64,000 nucleotides of DNA from Kalmanozyma brasiliensis GHG001. Lineage: Eukaryota; Basidiomycota; Ustilaginomycetes; Ustilaginales. Where the stretch lies: assembly GCF_000497045.1 (NCBI RefSeq), contig NW_015961990.1:186001-250000 (forward strand), read 5' to 3'. The first letter of the stretch is position 1. Each line of letters opens with the position of its first letter. Both the position numbers and the translations under genes were made by a program. The notes beneath the pieces are model-generated. The model was not told where the DNA came from. It did no database searches and worked only from the letters and a program-made list of their open reading frames with translations. This document shows positions 54,083 to 64,000 of this stretch, piece after piece.

Positions 54083-55270
54083 TCACACCCTCTCGATGAC
54101 AATCGCAATCCCCTGTCCGCCACCGATGCACGCCGCGCCCAGCGCATACTTCTTGTCCAACCTGATCAGGTTGTGCGTCAGATTGGCCATGATCCTTGCG
54201 CCACTGGCGCCGAGGGGGTGACCGAGGGCGATGGCGCCACCGAAAACGTTCGTCTTGTCATTGGGCAGTTCGAGCTCCTTTTGCACACTGAGGAACTGTG
54301 CGGCAAAGGCCTCGTTGACCTCGATGAGGTCCATATCGCTGATCTTGAGACCGGCGCGGTTGAGGGCGAGCTTGGCCGCTTCAACGGGACCGATGCCCAT
54401 GATGCTCGGTTCGCACGCGGTCACGCCGTAGCTGACGATACGGGCGAGGGGGGTGATACCGAACTTCTTGATCGCCTCTTCCGAGGCGACGACGTTGGCA
54501 GCCGCACCATCGCAGATGCCCGAGGCGTTACCGGCACTCACCGTGCCCTCCTTCTTGAACACAGAGGGCAACTTGCCGAGGCTCTCGACGGTGGTCTTGG
54601 CACGCGGGTGTTCGTCCGCTTCGAAGCTCTCGGTGGTCTTCTTGGTCTTGATCTCCACGGGAACGATTTCGTCCTTGAACGCCCCCTCGCTCAGCGCCTT
54701 CTGGTAGCGTTGCTGGGTTTGCAGCGCGTACTCATCGCACTGCTGACGAGTGATCCCGTACTTGGCAGCGAGGTTCTCAGCGGTGATGCCCATAGGTGTA
54801 GGTGTAGGCACCTGATCGGTCAACGCCGCCGCTAGCGAATCGACCAGCTTGAGGTCCACACCGTAGCGCGTGTTTCCGAACCTCACACCATTGAGCGTGT
54901 AGGGCGCTTGAGACATGCTCTCCGTTCCACCGGTCAGCACGACGTCGGAATCACCAACACGAATCTCGTGCACCGCATTGATAATGCTTTGGAATCCACT
55001 ACCGCAGAGACGGTTGACGGTGAGAGCGGGAACGGTGACAGGCAAACCGGCGTGGTGCCCCACATGACGGGCCAGGTAAGCCGCCGTGTTGTCCGACGCA
55101 TGCACGTTGCCAAAGATCGTAGCATCCACCTGCGTCTGCGAGGGCAACTGCGACAGCGCCGCTTTGGAAGCCAGACCGCCGAGTTGCGAAGCGGTAAAGT
55201 TGGAAAGCTTGCCACCGAACGCGCCGAAGGGCGTACGCTTGGCCGCGACGATGAATGCCTGGTTGACCAT
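54083..55270 (-). CDS. 3-ketoacyl-CoA thiolase, ACAA2-like
   Basis: A 395-residue thiolase. The nucleophilic Cys sits in NRLCGSGFQSI (about C89). The other active-site motifs are NEAFAAQFL, GGAIALGHPLGASGARI and CIGGGQGIA. GGTESMSQAPY and the N-terminus AFIVAAKRTPFGAFGGKL are closest to mitochondrial ACAA2-type 3-ketoacyl-CoA thiolases rather than the Erg10 acetoacetyl-CoA thiolases. The reaction is thiolytic cleavage of 3-ketoacyl-CoA in beta-oxidation; acetoacetyl-CoA synthesis is possible. No cleavable leader is seen. ACAA2 also uses an uncleaved N-terminus for import, so a mitochondrial site is plausible. There is no C-terminal PTS1 (ends IERV). Confidence 0.9.
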   Translation of the reverse strand: MVNQAFIVAAKRTPFGAFGGKLSNFTASQLGGLASKAALSQLPSQTQVDATIFGNVHASDNTAAYLARHVGHHAGLPVTVPALTVNRLCGSGFQSIINAVHEIRVGDSDVVLTGGTESMSQAPYTLNGVRFGNTRYGVDLKLVDSLAAALTDQVPTPTPMGITAENLAAKYGITRQQCDEYALQTQQRYQKALSEGAFKDEIVPVEIKTKKTTESFEADEHPRAKTTVESLGKLPSVFKKEGTVSAGNASGICDGAAANVVASEEAIKKFGITPLARIVSYGVTACEPSIMGIGPVEAAKLALNRAGLKISDMDLIEVNEAFAAQFLSVQKELELPNDKTNVFGGAIALGHPLGASGARIMANLTHNLIRLDKKYALGAACIGGGQGIAIVIERV

Positions 55271-56119
55271 TTTTGAGAGAGCTTGATGGGTGTTGGTGGG
55301 GAAGAAGGAGGGAGAAGCGGGGTGTTGTGGAGTAAGAGTCGGGCAAGCTGAGCCAAACGAGAAGATCGACGGGCGCGCGAGGAAGGAGGGGTCAGACCTT
55401 CCGATCCAACCCTGCCAGTGGAGTTAGCGGCTCTCCCCTGTGCCAGCAAGCGAAGAGCCGCGCGCCACCTTTCACATTCAGCAGAACGACCGGCCCACGC
55501 AGCGCCCCGGTTTGCCGATCAAGGGTCAATTCCAATTCTTCGCCCTCACACTAAATCGCGCTCTAACATCATGCGGAAAATTTGCACATGCACGACGTCC
55601 AACTGCGCGCCTCCTCATCCTGTCGCAGCCCTGATGTCCAACAGTGTCCTCTTGAAAGGCGTTCCGAGCACCCACTGCTCACACAGACCCACACACCTAG
55701 TCACGCAAAGAGAGAGAGAATGACAAATCCAGCTGCATCCTGCTGCGGCCCCTGACGAGTATGATTAGAAAGGACCAATGCAGACAATGCGATGCGATGC
55801 GACTAACATGGTGAAACAAGAAAACGAGTGTGGTGCTTGTTGAGAGATCACAGCACATCACGAGTGGGAAAAGAGCGACGGAGGTTGGGAAAAGGGTGTG
55901 CGTGCATGTCACCAAGAACGAGAAGTGACGAAGCGCGTACAGCAGCCGATGGTGGCCAGGTTCGAGTATGCTTGGGGGTGGTGGTACAGATGCTGCTGTT
56001 CGGAAAACGGGAACGGATGCGAGAAGGGGAATGCTGACGGGGAAAGGAAGGCTGGATCGAGGTCAATTGTTGTGCGACCGAGATGTGAGAGAGGTGGATG
56101 CTCGCGTTCCAGTCGGTGG
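55271..56119. other. Intergenic, between thiolase and bZIP gene
   Basis: The thiolase promoter and the bZIP 3' flank, with a short AG run near 55708. No gene supported. Confidence 0.55.
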
Positions 56120-57538
56120 CTAGGTGGCGCGCGATTCGAGTTTGAGGCTGCCAGAGAAACCACGACGAGAAGCGAGCGATTTCCTGCTGTCGAATGCCAT
56201 GCCGCTCTCCAAGCCCTGGTCATCTGTAGTGTGCGATCGCGAGTGGCTGTGCTCCATGTCGGTCGCTGCGGCCGCACCGGCAGACCCCGATGGAGTCTGC
56301 GCAAGATGGATCCAGGGCGAAATGGACCAGCCGTCACCACCGGCACCGCTAGCCGACATCATATTGGACAAGCCAAGCGCGCCGGGGGTGAGACCAAGAG
56401 GCTTGGACATGTTAGACAGGTCGGCGTTGCGGAAGTCGGAGAGCGCCAGTTGACCAGGAACTTCGTTGGAAGTCGACGACATCCACGACGCGGCAGCGTT
56501 GTCAAAGTTGGTCTTTTGCGAAGCGGCGTTGGCTTGAGGGAGAGAGTGAATACTCTCGAGACAGCTGGCCATCACATCGTCGGAGCTGGTCGACAAGCCT
56601 GTTGCTGCAGAGCTGGCTTCCTCTCCGACGGCCGTCACCATGGTTCTGGACGGAATCGCGGCAGATGCGAGCGACGGCGACGGCGAGGCACCCGAAGAAA
56701 CACCAGCCACCTTGCCATCGTCCGAGATACGTCCAATCTTTGACGAAGAGCCGCCATCGGCGTCTGTCATATCCGAGGGCAACGTCAGGTCGGTCTGGCC
56801 GCTGCCATGGCGAGAGAGGTGGGCTCGCACGTCGAAAGGACTGATGATGTTGCTATCGCGTCGTTGCGATGCCGGCGAGAGGGAGCTGTTGCGACTAGCA
56901 TCGTCATCGCGAGTCATAGCGACGTCCTCAACAAAGTCGTGCTGCGGCATGGGCACACTGCCTGGGAAGGCCGAAGTACCCGTCAGTGGAGACGCCGTCG
57001 AGAATGGCAGGCGATGTGTGGCGCCAGGGGCGATGGTACCGACGCTGGCGCCGAACGGTGCGTGCATACCGGGGATGGGCTGCTGCGACGACGTTGCCCA
57101 CGGAGCAGTGCTATGAGCAAAAGCAAAGTGAGGCATGGCAGAAGCAGTGAAGCTTTGCGATCGGTTTCGATTGCGGTTGAGAGGCGCAAAGTGGTCGACG
57201 CCAAGGTCGATCGAAGCACGTTGTGGAAGAGGATGCGATGTCTGGGTCGAGGGCACCGCCTGATGGATCATGCTGATCTGCTCGGCGAGTGTCTGATTCT
57301 CAGCACGCATGCGGGCGAGCGCCTCTCGAAGAAAGTGACTCTCTTCCTCCTGAGTCTGCGATCGACGGTGAAGCTCTGCGAGTTGCACTTCGAGCTGCAT
57401 CGTGTATTCCTCTTTGCGCTCTCGAAGGCGACGCTGTGCATTGCGGTTCTGCTCTTTACGACGTGCGATCTGTCGAAGACGCTCAGCATCGACGACGTCG
57501 TCGTTGGTTTTGGCGGGAGGTCGCATGATCAGTGGCAT
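56120..57538 (-). CDS. bZIP transcription factor, AP-1/Yap-like basic region
   Basis: A 472-residue protein. The basic region lies near residues 22-45 (ARRKEQNRNAQRRLRERKEE, with the N-x-x-A-Q-R-x-x-R-E-R-K pattern of Yap/Pap1-type factors). It is followed by a leucine zipper with heptads through about residue 85 (MQLEVQLAELHRR.. LREALARMRAENQTLAEQI). The rest is Ser/Ala/Pro-rich, presumably an activation or regulatory region. I do not see the paired cysteine-rich domains of Yap1/Pap1, so redox control of that kind is unlikely. The DNA site would probably be TTACTAA-like, by family. The gene has a long GA-rich (plus strand) upstream region, that is, a CT-rich leader in the sense direction. 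Confidence 0.88.
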   Translation of the reverse strand: MPLIMRPPAKTNDDVVDAERLRQIARRKEQNRNAQRRLRERKEEYTMQLEVQLAELHRRSQTQEEESHFLREALARMRAENQTLAEQISMIHQAVPSTQTSHPLPQRASIDLGVDHFAPLNRNRNRSQSFTASAMPHFAFAHSTAPWATSSQQPIPGMHAPFGASVGTIAPGATHRLPFSTASPLTGTSAFPGSVPMPQHDFVEDVAMTRDDDASRNSSLSPASQRRDSNIISPFDVRAHLSRHGSGQTDLTLPSDMTDADGGSSSKIGRISDDGKVAGVSSGASPSPSLASAAIPSRTMVTAVGEEASSAATGLSTSSDDVMASCLESIHSLPQANAASQKTNFDNAAASWMSSTSNEVPGQLALSDFRNADLSNMSKPLGLTPGALGLSNMMSASGAGGDGWSISPWIHLAQTPSGSAGAAAATDMEHSHSRSHTTDDQGLESGMAFDSRKSLASRRGFSGSLKLESRAT

Positions 57539-58411
57539 GAAGGGTGGGGCAGATGATTGGGTCGGGTGGTCAAAAGCAGAGATTTGCGACGGATGGGATC
57601 AATGATGCTGGAGAGCGAGCCAAATTGGTGAATGGACCTTGATGGCTGTGAGGCAAAGGTTGACTTGCGACGGAACGCAAAAGAGTGGCGGAAAGAGTCG
57701 AATGCGAGACGGACGGTCGCAGTGAGTGAGGATGCGATTGGGGAATGTTCGTAACACGCTTTGCAGCTGTGGCAAGCACGACGACAATACAAGAGGCGAG
57801 GATGGAGGTCGGAAAGAGAGATGATGGCCAGAGTGAGGGTAGCGAGGCCAGGCGCAAAGCTGAAGCGAGGAGTGCTACAAAGTGGTGAAGAGGGAGAGTA
57901 GAGGGTGTCGTTCGGAAGACAACCGAGTCCCTGTGACTGCTAGTATACGAGGAGTCAGCGTAGGTCGGATGAAACGACTAGACTCTGATCAGCTGGCTGC
58001 TCTGCGGTGCGGTGAAGTGAAGGGGGGCAGTGCTAGGTTGTCGGCAAATCCTCAGAGCCAAGCTGAATCTGGATGGAGGGCGACTCTGCAGTGCGACCAG
58101 CAGCTCGTGAAGCGGTGGCGAAGGTGGAAGCAGCCACAGCAGCAGCGAGGAGCGGTTGGGTCCGTTGGCAGCTGGATCAGGGATGTGGCCACTGGGCAGC
58201 GTCGAATCCGGAGGCCCGAGCTGAGGATGGTGACGTGCCTCGACTCTGATGAAGGGCGTTAGGTGCTACAGAGACGAAACTAGGATGTAGGAAAGGGTCA
58301 GAGGTCGAAGGTGAAAGTTTCGAGGCGTAGGAGGATGGGAGGTCGACTGTCAACGAAGGGGTCGACAAGTGCTCTGCAGTCGAAACAACCGAAGAGCGAG
58401 ACGGGAGACAA

Positions 58412-58452
58412 GTCGAAAACGAAAACGAGGACGAGGACGGGGACGAACACGA
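58412..58452. repeat. Imperfect ACGAGG/ACGAAA hexamer repeat
   Basis: Short tandem purine-rich hexamers in the probable leader of the bZIP gene, read as CT-rich in the sense direction. Confidence 0.65.
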
Positions 58453-60935
58453 GTCGGAAAACGTTCTTGCATTCAGCAGGACCCAAGACTGAGCGGTGCA
58501 GTCTTGATGTCCAGGCGGAACCCGAGAGGGTGGGTGGGGGAGCAAGACAAGAGGAGGAGCAAGAAGGGTAAAGAAAAGGGAGGAGGAGGACGAGGAGAGG
58601 GGTGACAAGGTTCAACCGACCCGCGCTGCTCGCCACAAGAACAAGACCCTTTGTCAAAACGCCGTGGGCAGACGGGAAGAACAAACACGAGCCAAAGATC
58701 CGCTTTCGGGTGCAATCCGAGTCTCTTTCCTCGCCCGTGACTGTCCATGCTCGACGCGAAAAGCGCAGCCTTGTACGGCACTGCAAGCTAATGAAAGTGG
58801 AGGGAATCCGACGGGCATTGGATCAGTGTGACTCTAGCGGTACATGCCGTTTATCGGTGCGACGGACGGTGCGACGAGCCAAGCATTTCCAGCACCGCAC
58901 CGCACTCAATCCCTCTGCCGTCTCAAAATGCAGACAGCAGGGCAGGGGCGTCCATTCGATCCGTTTCCGATGGCGCGAGAGGACAAGATTCTGCAGGTCT
59001 CACGATCGACTCTCTAAGCCACGCTGCTATAGCCGAAAGGGTTCGAAGCTTGTTGACAATAAGAGAGTCTAGCTCAGCTCAGCTGTGGTGGTACCAAGGG
59101 CAAGGGCTATACTGTACAAGCTACGTCACGGAAGAGGTGGCCGGCATGACCGCTTTTGCGCGCATCGCGTTTAGAGAGCGAGAGAGATTGCAGCTGCAGA
59201 AACAGGTGCACCAGCAGGAGCGGGGGAGAGGGAGAAGGAGAGAGCCGAGCGAAAGGGTCGTAATTGCTTGCGGCACCCTGGTAGAGGAGGTGAAACCCGA
59301 CCGACTGTCCCGTTTTGCGTTTTATTTTTTCTTTCCGCTTAAGCGAGCCAGACCCATGTGCTAGCCATTCGAGGATGACATGACGGCGGGTTGATTCTGG
59401 ACCTGGCACCTGTCCTGCTTTGACCAGCGGCATCCTTTCGTCGTCTTCGAGGCGTGCGTTTTATCTGGCAGTCACGGGGGTGGGGGACAAGGTCGTCGTC
59501 TCGAGCCTAACTCTGGCAATACAAATCGTAACCTGGACAAACACCGGAATCGGCAATGACGGCAAGCTCAGAGTGCAAACCTAGTGCCATAGAACCGCTC
59601 GAACCGAGAAACGAGAGAAAGGTCCCGCAAGATGAAATTTAGGAGCCGACCCAACATCGACGGTGGGTGGTCACCGCCTTGGTCCTCGCACAGCTTGCAC
59701 ATCAGACAATCAAGAATGACGGCGGGGTCTGCGGCGAACGGAGAGAGAAGAATAGGGGCCAAGATTGGGGAGAACAAAGGAGAGCGACGCACAGTCTTGA
59801 AAAGCCCGCTTCTCCACGTTCATCGCCGCAGCGAGAACAATGACGGTGGTTGCCATGCAACCCACGATCCAGCCTTCCTTCAGGGTCCTAAGCGAGCCCA
59901 GCATGCGCCACCAGAATCGAGGGTCTAAATTCCGGACGTCATCGAATTTCGAATTTGCGCAGAAAGAGAGTGAGAGAACGGCTCTGGTTGGGCAATCGTC
60001 ATCCAGAAGGGGGCCAATGTTCTGGTACTCCCACGCCCGCACCACAGACGTCGTTTTGCTTCCCCCGACGAACGTGTGTAGGGTAGTCTATTTCGCCGGT
60101 CAACTTGCCAAGCGAGCTTTTGAGCTTGTTGTGCACGCTGTTTCGATTCGTCTCCGCCAATAGCGTGGAGCCATGTCACACAGCAAGCAAAGCCATTGGA
60201 GCCCCCCTTCGGCCTTGTGCGGATGTAGCATCGCAAGGGACTCGCTTGCCATTGTTCTGTCATGCCCCTCGTGTCCCTAGTTTCCACACCTTAGATTTTG
60301 CCGCGTGCGCTTTTGCATTCAGTCCTCTCCCGTTGGTGCGCTTCGCCCTCGCGAAGACGGTGCTGCGCGGCTTGCATTAGCCTCCCTTCTTGGCAATGTG
60401 CTCATCTCCGTCCCGTTCGGCGGCGATGTTCCAGCCTCCCAACAGCCATGTTGAGCGCACCTGTGGCGCTCGACAGCCTGGCAAAGCCCGTCGCGGCGAT
60501 TGCGGAGACTTAGGTGACCTCTGCTTGCCCCTGGCAGCTGATGCGTCGATCCACGGTGCGGCTTGGTATGGGGCGTAGTTTTGAAGACCAGCAAGCCAGG
60601 CTTGTGATACGTAACACGAGCGTGGCGCAATTACGCTTCTGCCGCTTATGCAGACCCAGATTGGCACGATGCGCATCGAACAGCGCATGCGCGAGCACCA
60701 TCCGTGGCGTCTTGCGCAGACATCGGAACCAGCACACTGGGAAAGAGGCTTGGGAGCTTGGCAGAAATCGGCCGAACCGAACTCGCATAGGAAGGACAGC
60801 GGCGAGATTCCCACGGTGAGAAAGACCTGCAGACGCCCTGGCAATGCAACATGCACCGCGCACAAACGCGCCCAAAACCTTGGATCTCGGCAAGATCCTT
60901 CATGGTCCAGTGCGGCACGCTTGTGACTCGATCCA

Positions 60936-61655
60936 ATGGGTGCATTACCGTGCAAGCCACGTAGTTCACCCGGTTTTCAACACTCCGATTCCTTGAGCTC
61001 AGTCTTGTTTTCTCGTCGCGAAGATCGCATCATGCGCCATTCGAAATGCGCTAAATTCCCGACCCTGACACTGGTAGGGTGCCGGATCCGGGGTCGTGTA
61101 CCGCTATTTTTCGCGCCGCTCTTCTCCGTTTTTTGCCTGCCGATGCTGCCAGCGGATCGCGTCACTCGCTTCGACCGTTTGCACAAAACTTTTCTGCTAG
61201 CCACGAGCTTCAAGCTCGCCACTCCGACGGATGCACAGGAATGGAGCGACGTCTGCGGGTCAACATCTCACATGCAGAGAGTCTTGTTTAGCCCGCTGGG
61301 CTCGGCAAGCCACGGCGACGCGCGCAACCTGGCGCGGCTCTGCAGTGTCGGCTCCCGACCGCACTCGGAACGGCCAAGATCGCCGCAGCCGCTCTACTCT
61401 CGTTCCAGCTTTGTTTGTCCTCGGATCAGGCATGTTGTCGCGCGAGAAACCCTCGCTCTTCCGACGAGAGCTCACCAAGGACGGATTCGGCAGACCCGAT
61501 CCGAATCGGCAGAACTGACCCAGGATGACCAGTCGTGCGCCCGCTGTCGCGCGATAGATACCTTCCGCCTCGATGCGACTTACCGTCGGATGCGTTCCTA
61601 TCAAGGCACCAAATCATCGGACAGGCTCTCGGATGCTATCATTGAGCTGAACTAA
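60936..61655 (+). CDS. Unsupported open reading frame, possible orphan
   Basis: 239 codons from ATG to TAA in an otherwise gene-poor region. No domain, signal peptide or family resemblance is visible. The protein is rich in Arg, Ser and Cys, and a chance open frame in GC-rich DNA is the simpler reading. It is listed because it is the longest intergenic frame here. Confidence 0.15.
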   Translation: MGALPCKPRSSPGFQHSDSLSSVLFSRREDRIMRHSKCAKFPTLTLVGCRIRGRVPLFFAPLFSVFCLPMLPADRVTRFDRLHKTFLLATSFKLATPTDAQEWSDVCGSTSHMQRVLFSPLGSASHGDARNLARLCSVGSRPHSERPRSPQPLYSRSSFVCPRIRHVVARETLALPTRAHQGRIRQTRSESAELTQDDQSCARCRAIDTFRLDATYRRMRSYQGTKSSDRLSDAIIELN

Positions 61656-61976
61656 CATGAAGTCTTGCTGCCAATAGAAGCGGCAACCATCCGTGATCCC
61701 CCACTCGCAGACTCAAGCTATCCATAACCGCACCCGAACAGGCTCAGCATCTGCACAGCCGCTGGCCAATCTTGTTCATGAACCAAGCTTGTTCGGCGTC
61801 TTGCCGTTGCTTGTGTGGGACCTTTTGGCTTAACCCCGGGTGCGTGCCAAGTCTTGGCGCGCTTATCCGTCCTTTCGCACGCCATCGGACCACTCACATC
61901 GAGCCTCAGCCGATCACCAAAAGTGCAGAATAACAGCTGATACAAATGCGATGGTTTCTAAAAATACAGTATGGTT

Positions 61977-64000
61977 CTACTTGGCGCCGGTCGCCGTGGG
62001 CATGGGCGCGGTGCTGCGGCCGGTAAACTTGCGAAAGTTGGCAGCGAACTCGTCGGCTCTACTATTGGCCCTTTGTCTGGCCCCCACAAATGCGCCCGGT
62101 TGGGTCTTGGGAGCGGGACTCTCGGGGCTCCACTGCGACTTTGTGGGCGTGTGGACGATGTTACTGTACGAGTTGGTCGGGGTGATGCTGTGCAAGCTGC
62201 TCGCTTCTCCCTGTTGAATCAAAGGGGAGGGCTTGGTGTAGGCGAGACTGGAATCGGATCGACCCGAGTCGGTGCTGGTTCGACCGAGACTTGCGACGTC
62301 TCCACCCATCGCTTCTGCCGCAAGGAGGTCTTTCAAGCTGGAGGAGCGAGGGGTGATGGTGGCGCTCGCCGAGAAGGACGCCTCCATCGCCGCCGCGGAT
62401 GGCGGGGATCGGGTCTTCTGGGGACTCGTCAGGATCGCATTCGAAGTATGTTCGCGTCGCATTTCCGGTCGAGGCTTTTGACGAGGCGTCATGTGCGTTC
62501 GTCCCACCTCGTCGTCCCGTAGACGAGATCCCACTCTGACCCTACCCACTTCGTCCGCTGGCAAGGGGTGGGAAAAGTCCGAATACGCCCTAACCATCTT
62601 ACCCGGCATCAAACCCAACGCTGACCCAAGCGGTACGGTTCCATAGCCATCGCGCTCGCGCCTCGTCTCGCGCGGCGAAATCGGTGGCTCGCCAGGCAGC
62701 CTCAGGAACGTACCCGACAACGGTGTTGGTGGCAAGGACTCTGTTGCGCTCGATCCGAAGGACTCCCGTGAGCTCGCGGGCAGCAGCGGCGGCGGGACAC
62801 CCGTCGGGCTGGTCAGAGGCGAGCTGACCATTCGTCGACCTGATGGGGTTGGGCGAGCAGAGTGGGAGAAGCCAGTAGAGGAATGAGGATCGATATCGCT
62901 CATCGCCGGTGCAAGGCCAAGGCGGGAGGTGTCGAGGGTGCGCAGTGCGCTGCTGGAGGCGCGCGGGGCCAGACCGGGCCGTCGTGGTGGAGAAAGGGAG
63001 GTGTCGTGCGACATGCCGCGCTGCATTGCGGAGGGTCGGGCCATGTCGGCGACGCGACTGTGAGGTGGGAGGAGCATCGCTTGCGATGGGCCGGGCGATC
63101 GTCTTTGGAGCGGATGCACCGTCGTTTGTGGCGACAACAGCCCCCCTCCTCGTACAGGCTGGGTAGGGATGCCAATGGTCAACCCCGCATTGCCCCCGAA
63201 ACCAGGCGGTTTCGGTCCCCCCACACTCCACTCCTGCTTCTGGCGACGACGCAGCTCGGCGGGGTTGTCGAACGATTTCTGCTTGCGCAGCTGGCGCATC
63301 GCCGGCAGCGTTCCTCCGTTCGTCGTCGTGCGCACGGAAAGCGTTGGCTTATGCTGAATATCATCCACGGTAACGCCCCGGCCGGACATCTGGGGTGGCG
63401 GCGGGAAGCCGTAGTTGTTCGCGCTGGGGGGAGCAAATCCGGGTGTAGAAGCGCCCGATGTGGGCAACGCGAAATTGGGCATGAGGGGCGAGATGAGTGG
63501 TGGCGAAGGAAGACGCATTCCGCTCCCCAAAGCGGCCGCTTGAGCAGATGCGAAGCGTTGCATCTGCGAAGGACGCGGAGTGGTAAAGTCATAATAGCAT
63601 GCGCGGTCGTCTTCGGCCTGCGGCGTGCGGAGCTCGTACGATGTGTCGGCCGAGGAGACGTCCCATCCGGACATGGCTTCGAACGACGAATCGGGTCCGG
63701 AAGCGAACGATGAGGAGCTGCTGGAAGATCGATCGCCTGCCTCGCCCTCGTCCTCTGGCGTGGCGCGATGCGGGCGCGCGGGGATGGGACAGATGATGCT
63801 GCTCAGATCCAAGAAGTGCGGTTTGTTCGGCTTCAATGCGGGGGCCTTGGCCTTTTTGGGACAACGATAGCGTGCAGAGAGCTTGTTGAAGGTGGTATCC
63901 AACCAAGCCTGTTTCTTGTCCCCACCTCCGTTGGTTGAATGCACCCTGATCGACGCCTGCGCAGACGCCGGTAGGTCTGGCAATGACGCATTCAACGTCG
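61977..64000 (-). CDS. Unidentified Ser/Pro-rich protein, N-terminus beyond right edge
   Basis: At least 674 codons of an open frame running off the right edge; no in-frame ATG lies before the edge in the visible N-terminal part. I do not recognise it. The first visible part has a compact segment, WLDTTFNKLSARYRCPKKAK, then KPHFLDLSSIICPIP. The remainder is disordered, with repeated Ser/Pro sites and several R-x-x-S type phosphorylation candidates (RKQKSFDNP, RANSRADEF). The C-terminus NFRKFTGRSTAPMP is basic. A regulatory or scaffold role is possible, but nothing in the sequence shows it. If an ATG lies just outside, the protein is slightly larger than seen. Confidence 0.7.
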   Translation of the reverse strand, partial: TLNASLPDLPASAQASIRVHSTNGGGDKKQAWLDTTFNKLSARYRCPKKAKAPALKPNKPHFLDLSSIICPIPARPHRATPEDEGEAGDRSSSSSSSFASGPDSSFEAMSGWDVSSADTSYELRTPQAEDDRACYYDFTTPRPSQMQRFASAQAAALGSGMRLPSPPLISPLMPNFALPTSGASTPGFAPPSANNYGFPPPPQMSGRGVTVDDIQHKPTLSVRTTTNGGTLPAMRQLRKQKSFDNPAELRRRQKQEWSVGGPKPPGFGGNAGLTIGIPTQPVRGGGLLSPQTTVHPLQRRSPGPSQAMLLPPHSRVADMARPSAMQRGMSHDTSLSPPRRPGLAPRASSSALRTLDTSRLGLAPAMSDIDPHSSTGFSHSARPTPSGRRMVSSPLTSPTGVPPPLLPASSRESFGSSATESLPPTPLSGTFLRLPGEPPISPRETRRERDGYGTVPLGSALGLMPGKMVRAYSDFSHPLPADEVGRVRVGSRLRDDEVGRTHMTPRQKPRPEMRREHTSNAILTSPQKTRSPPSAAAMEASFSASATITPRSSSLKDLLAAEAMGGDVASLGRTSTDSGRSDSSLAYTKPSPLIQQGEASSLHSITPTNSYSNIVHTPTKSQWSPESPAPKTQPGAFVGARQRANSRADEFAANFRKFTGRSTAPMPTATGAK

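Larger units (their letters stand above)
57539..61976. other. 4.4-kb gene-poor region
   Basis: This is the longest stretch without a supported gene. Its left third (to about 58.7 kb) is purine-rich on the plus strand and probably the leader and promoter of the bZIP gene. It includes a hexamer-like ACGAGG repeat at 58412-58452. The right two thirds hold only unrecognised open frames, the longest at 60936-61655 (239 codons, plus). No tRNA, transposon ends or long repeats seen. Confidence 0.5.

Noticed and set aside
58646..58654. Single-mismatch pheromone-element lookalikes (also near 17306, 18173, 23391, 44031, 62065)
   Set aside because: Single mismatches to a nonamer are expected often by chance in 64 kb. 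Several lie inside coding sequence and none clusters.
62862..63713. 283-codon plus-strand open frame
   Set aside because: It is antisense to the unidentified protein at the right edge, with low-complexity basic translation.

Overview
The window is nuclear DNA of a basidiomycete fungus, almost certainly a smut of the Ustilaginaceae. The strongest evidence is a clear orthologue of Rrm4, the endosomal mRNA-transport protein known from Ustilago maydis, together with a Kpp2/Ubc3-type pheromone MAP kinase. Exact copies of the Prf1 pheromone response element (ACAAAGGGA) lie upstream of mating genes. The DNA is GC-rich, genes are mostly intron-less or carry one to two short GT-AG introns, and intergenic regions are often pyrimidine-rich leaders. 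I cannot name the species. I see no tRNA, rRNA, transposon or CRISPR feature.

Layout. 1-9.9 kb: 5' part of a trifunctional C1-tetrahydrofolate synthase (-), dynactin p27 (+), mitochondrial pyruvate carrier subunit (+), a Shewanella-like phosphatase (-), PRM1 cell-fusion protein (+), Ap4A phosphorylase (+). 10-24.6 kb: rrm4 (-), an unidentified large protein with a possible PP1-docking motif (+), a large AGC kinase (+), a cytochrome b561-domain protein (+), a Gpr1/Fun34/YaaH acetate transporter (-). 24.6-26.7 kb: no gene supported. 26.7-35.8 kb: Doa1/Ufd3 (-), M17 leucine aminopeptidase (-), 5-formyl-THF cyclo-ligase (-, spliced), PRPP synthetase (+), kpp2 (-). 36.8-51.5 kb: a Gly/Asn/Tyr-rich protein (-, spliced), gamma-tubulin complex protein (+), PHD-MYST acetyltransferase (+, spliced), SAPS-domain PP2A/Sit4-associated protein (+, 6-nt first coding exon). 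51.7-64 kb: profilin (-, two introns), triosephosphate isomerase (+, one intron), 3-ketoacyl-CoA thiolase (-), bZIP factor (-), a 4.4-kb gene-poor stretch, and an unidentified protein cut by the right edge (-).

Themes. (1) Mating: two exact and one near-exact pheromone response elements precede PRM1, and one exact element precedes kpp2, so a pheromone MAPK and a cell-fusion protein in one window share the predicted Prf1 site. (2) One gene, two compartments: C1-THF synthase, leucine aminopeptidase and Ap4A phosphorylase each have an upstream in-frame ATG adding an Arg/Ser-rich, mitochondrial-like presequence ahead of a stronger internal ATG. Triosephosphate isomerase ends in the readthrough context TGA CTA, followed by a short extension ending in the PTS1-like tripeptide ARI. 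(3) C1/nucleotide metabolism: C1-THF synthase, 5-formyl-THF cyclo-ligase and PRPP synthetase, the last two divergently transcribed. (4) Rrm4 here appears to lack one of the three MLLE domains known in U. maydis and carries PAM2-like motifs of its own.
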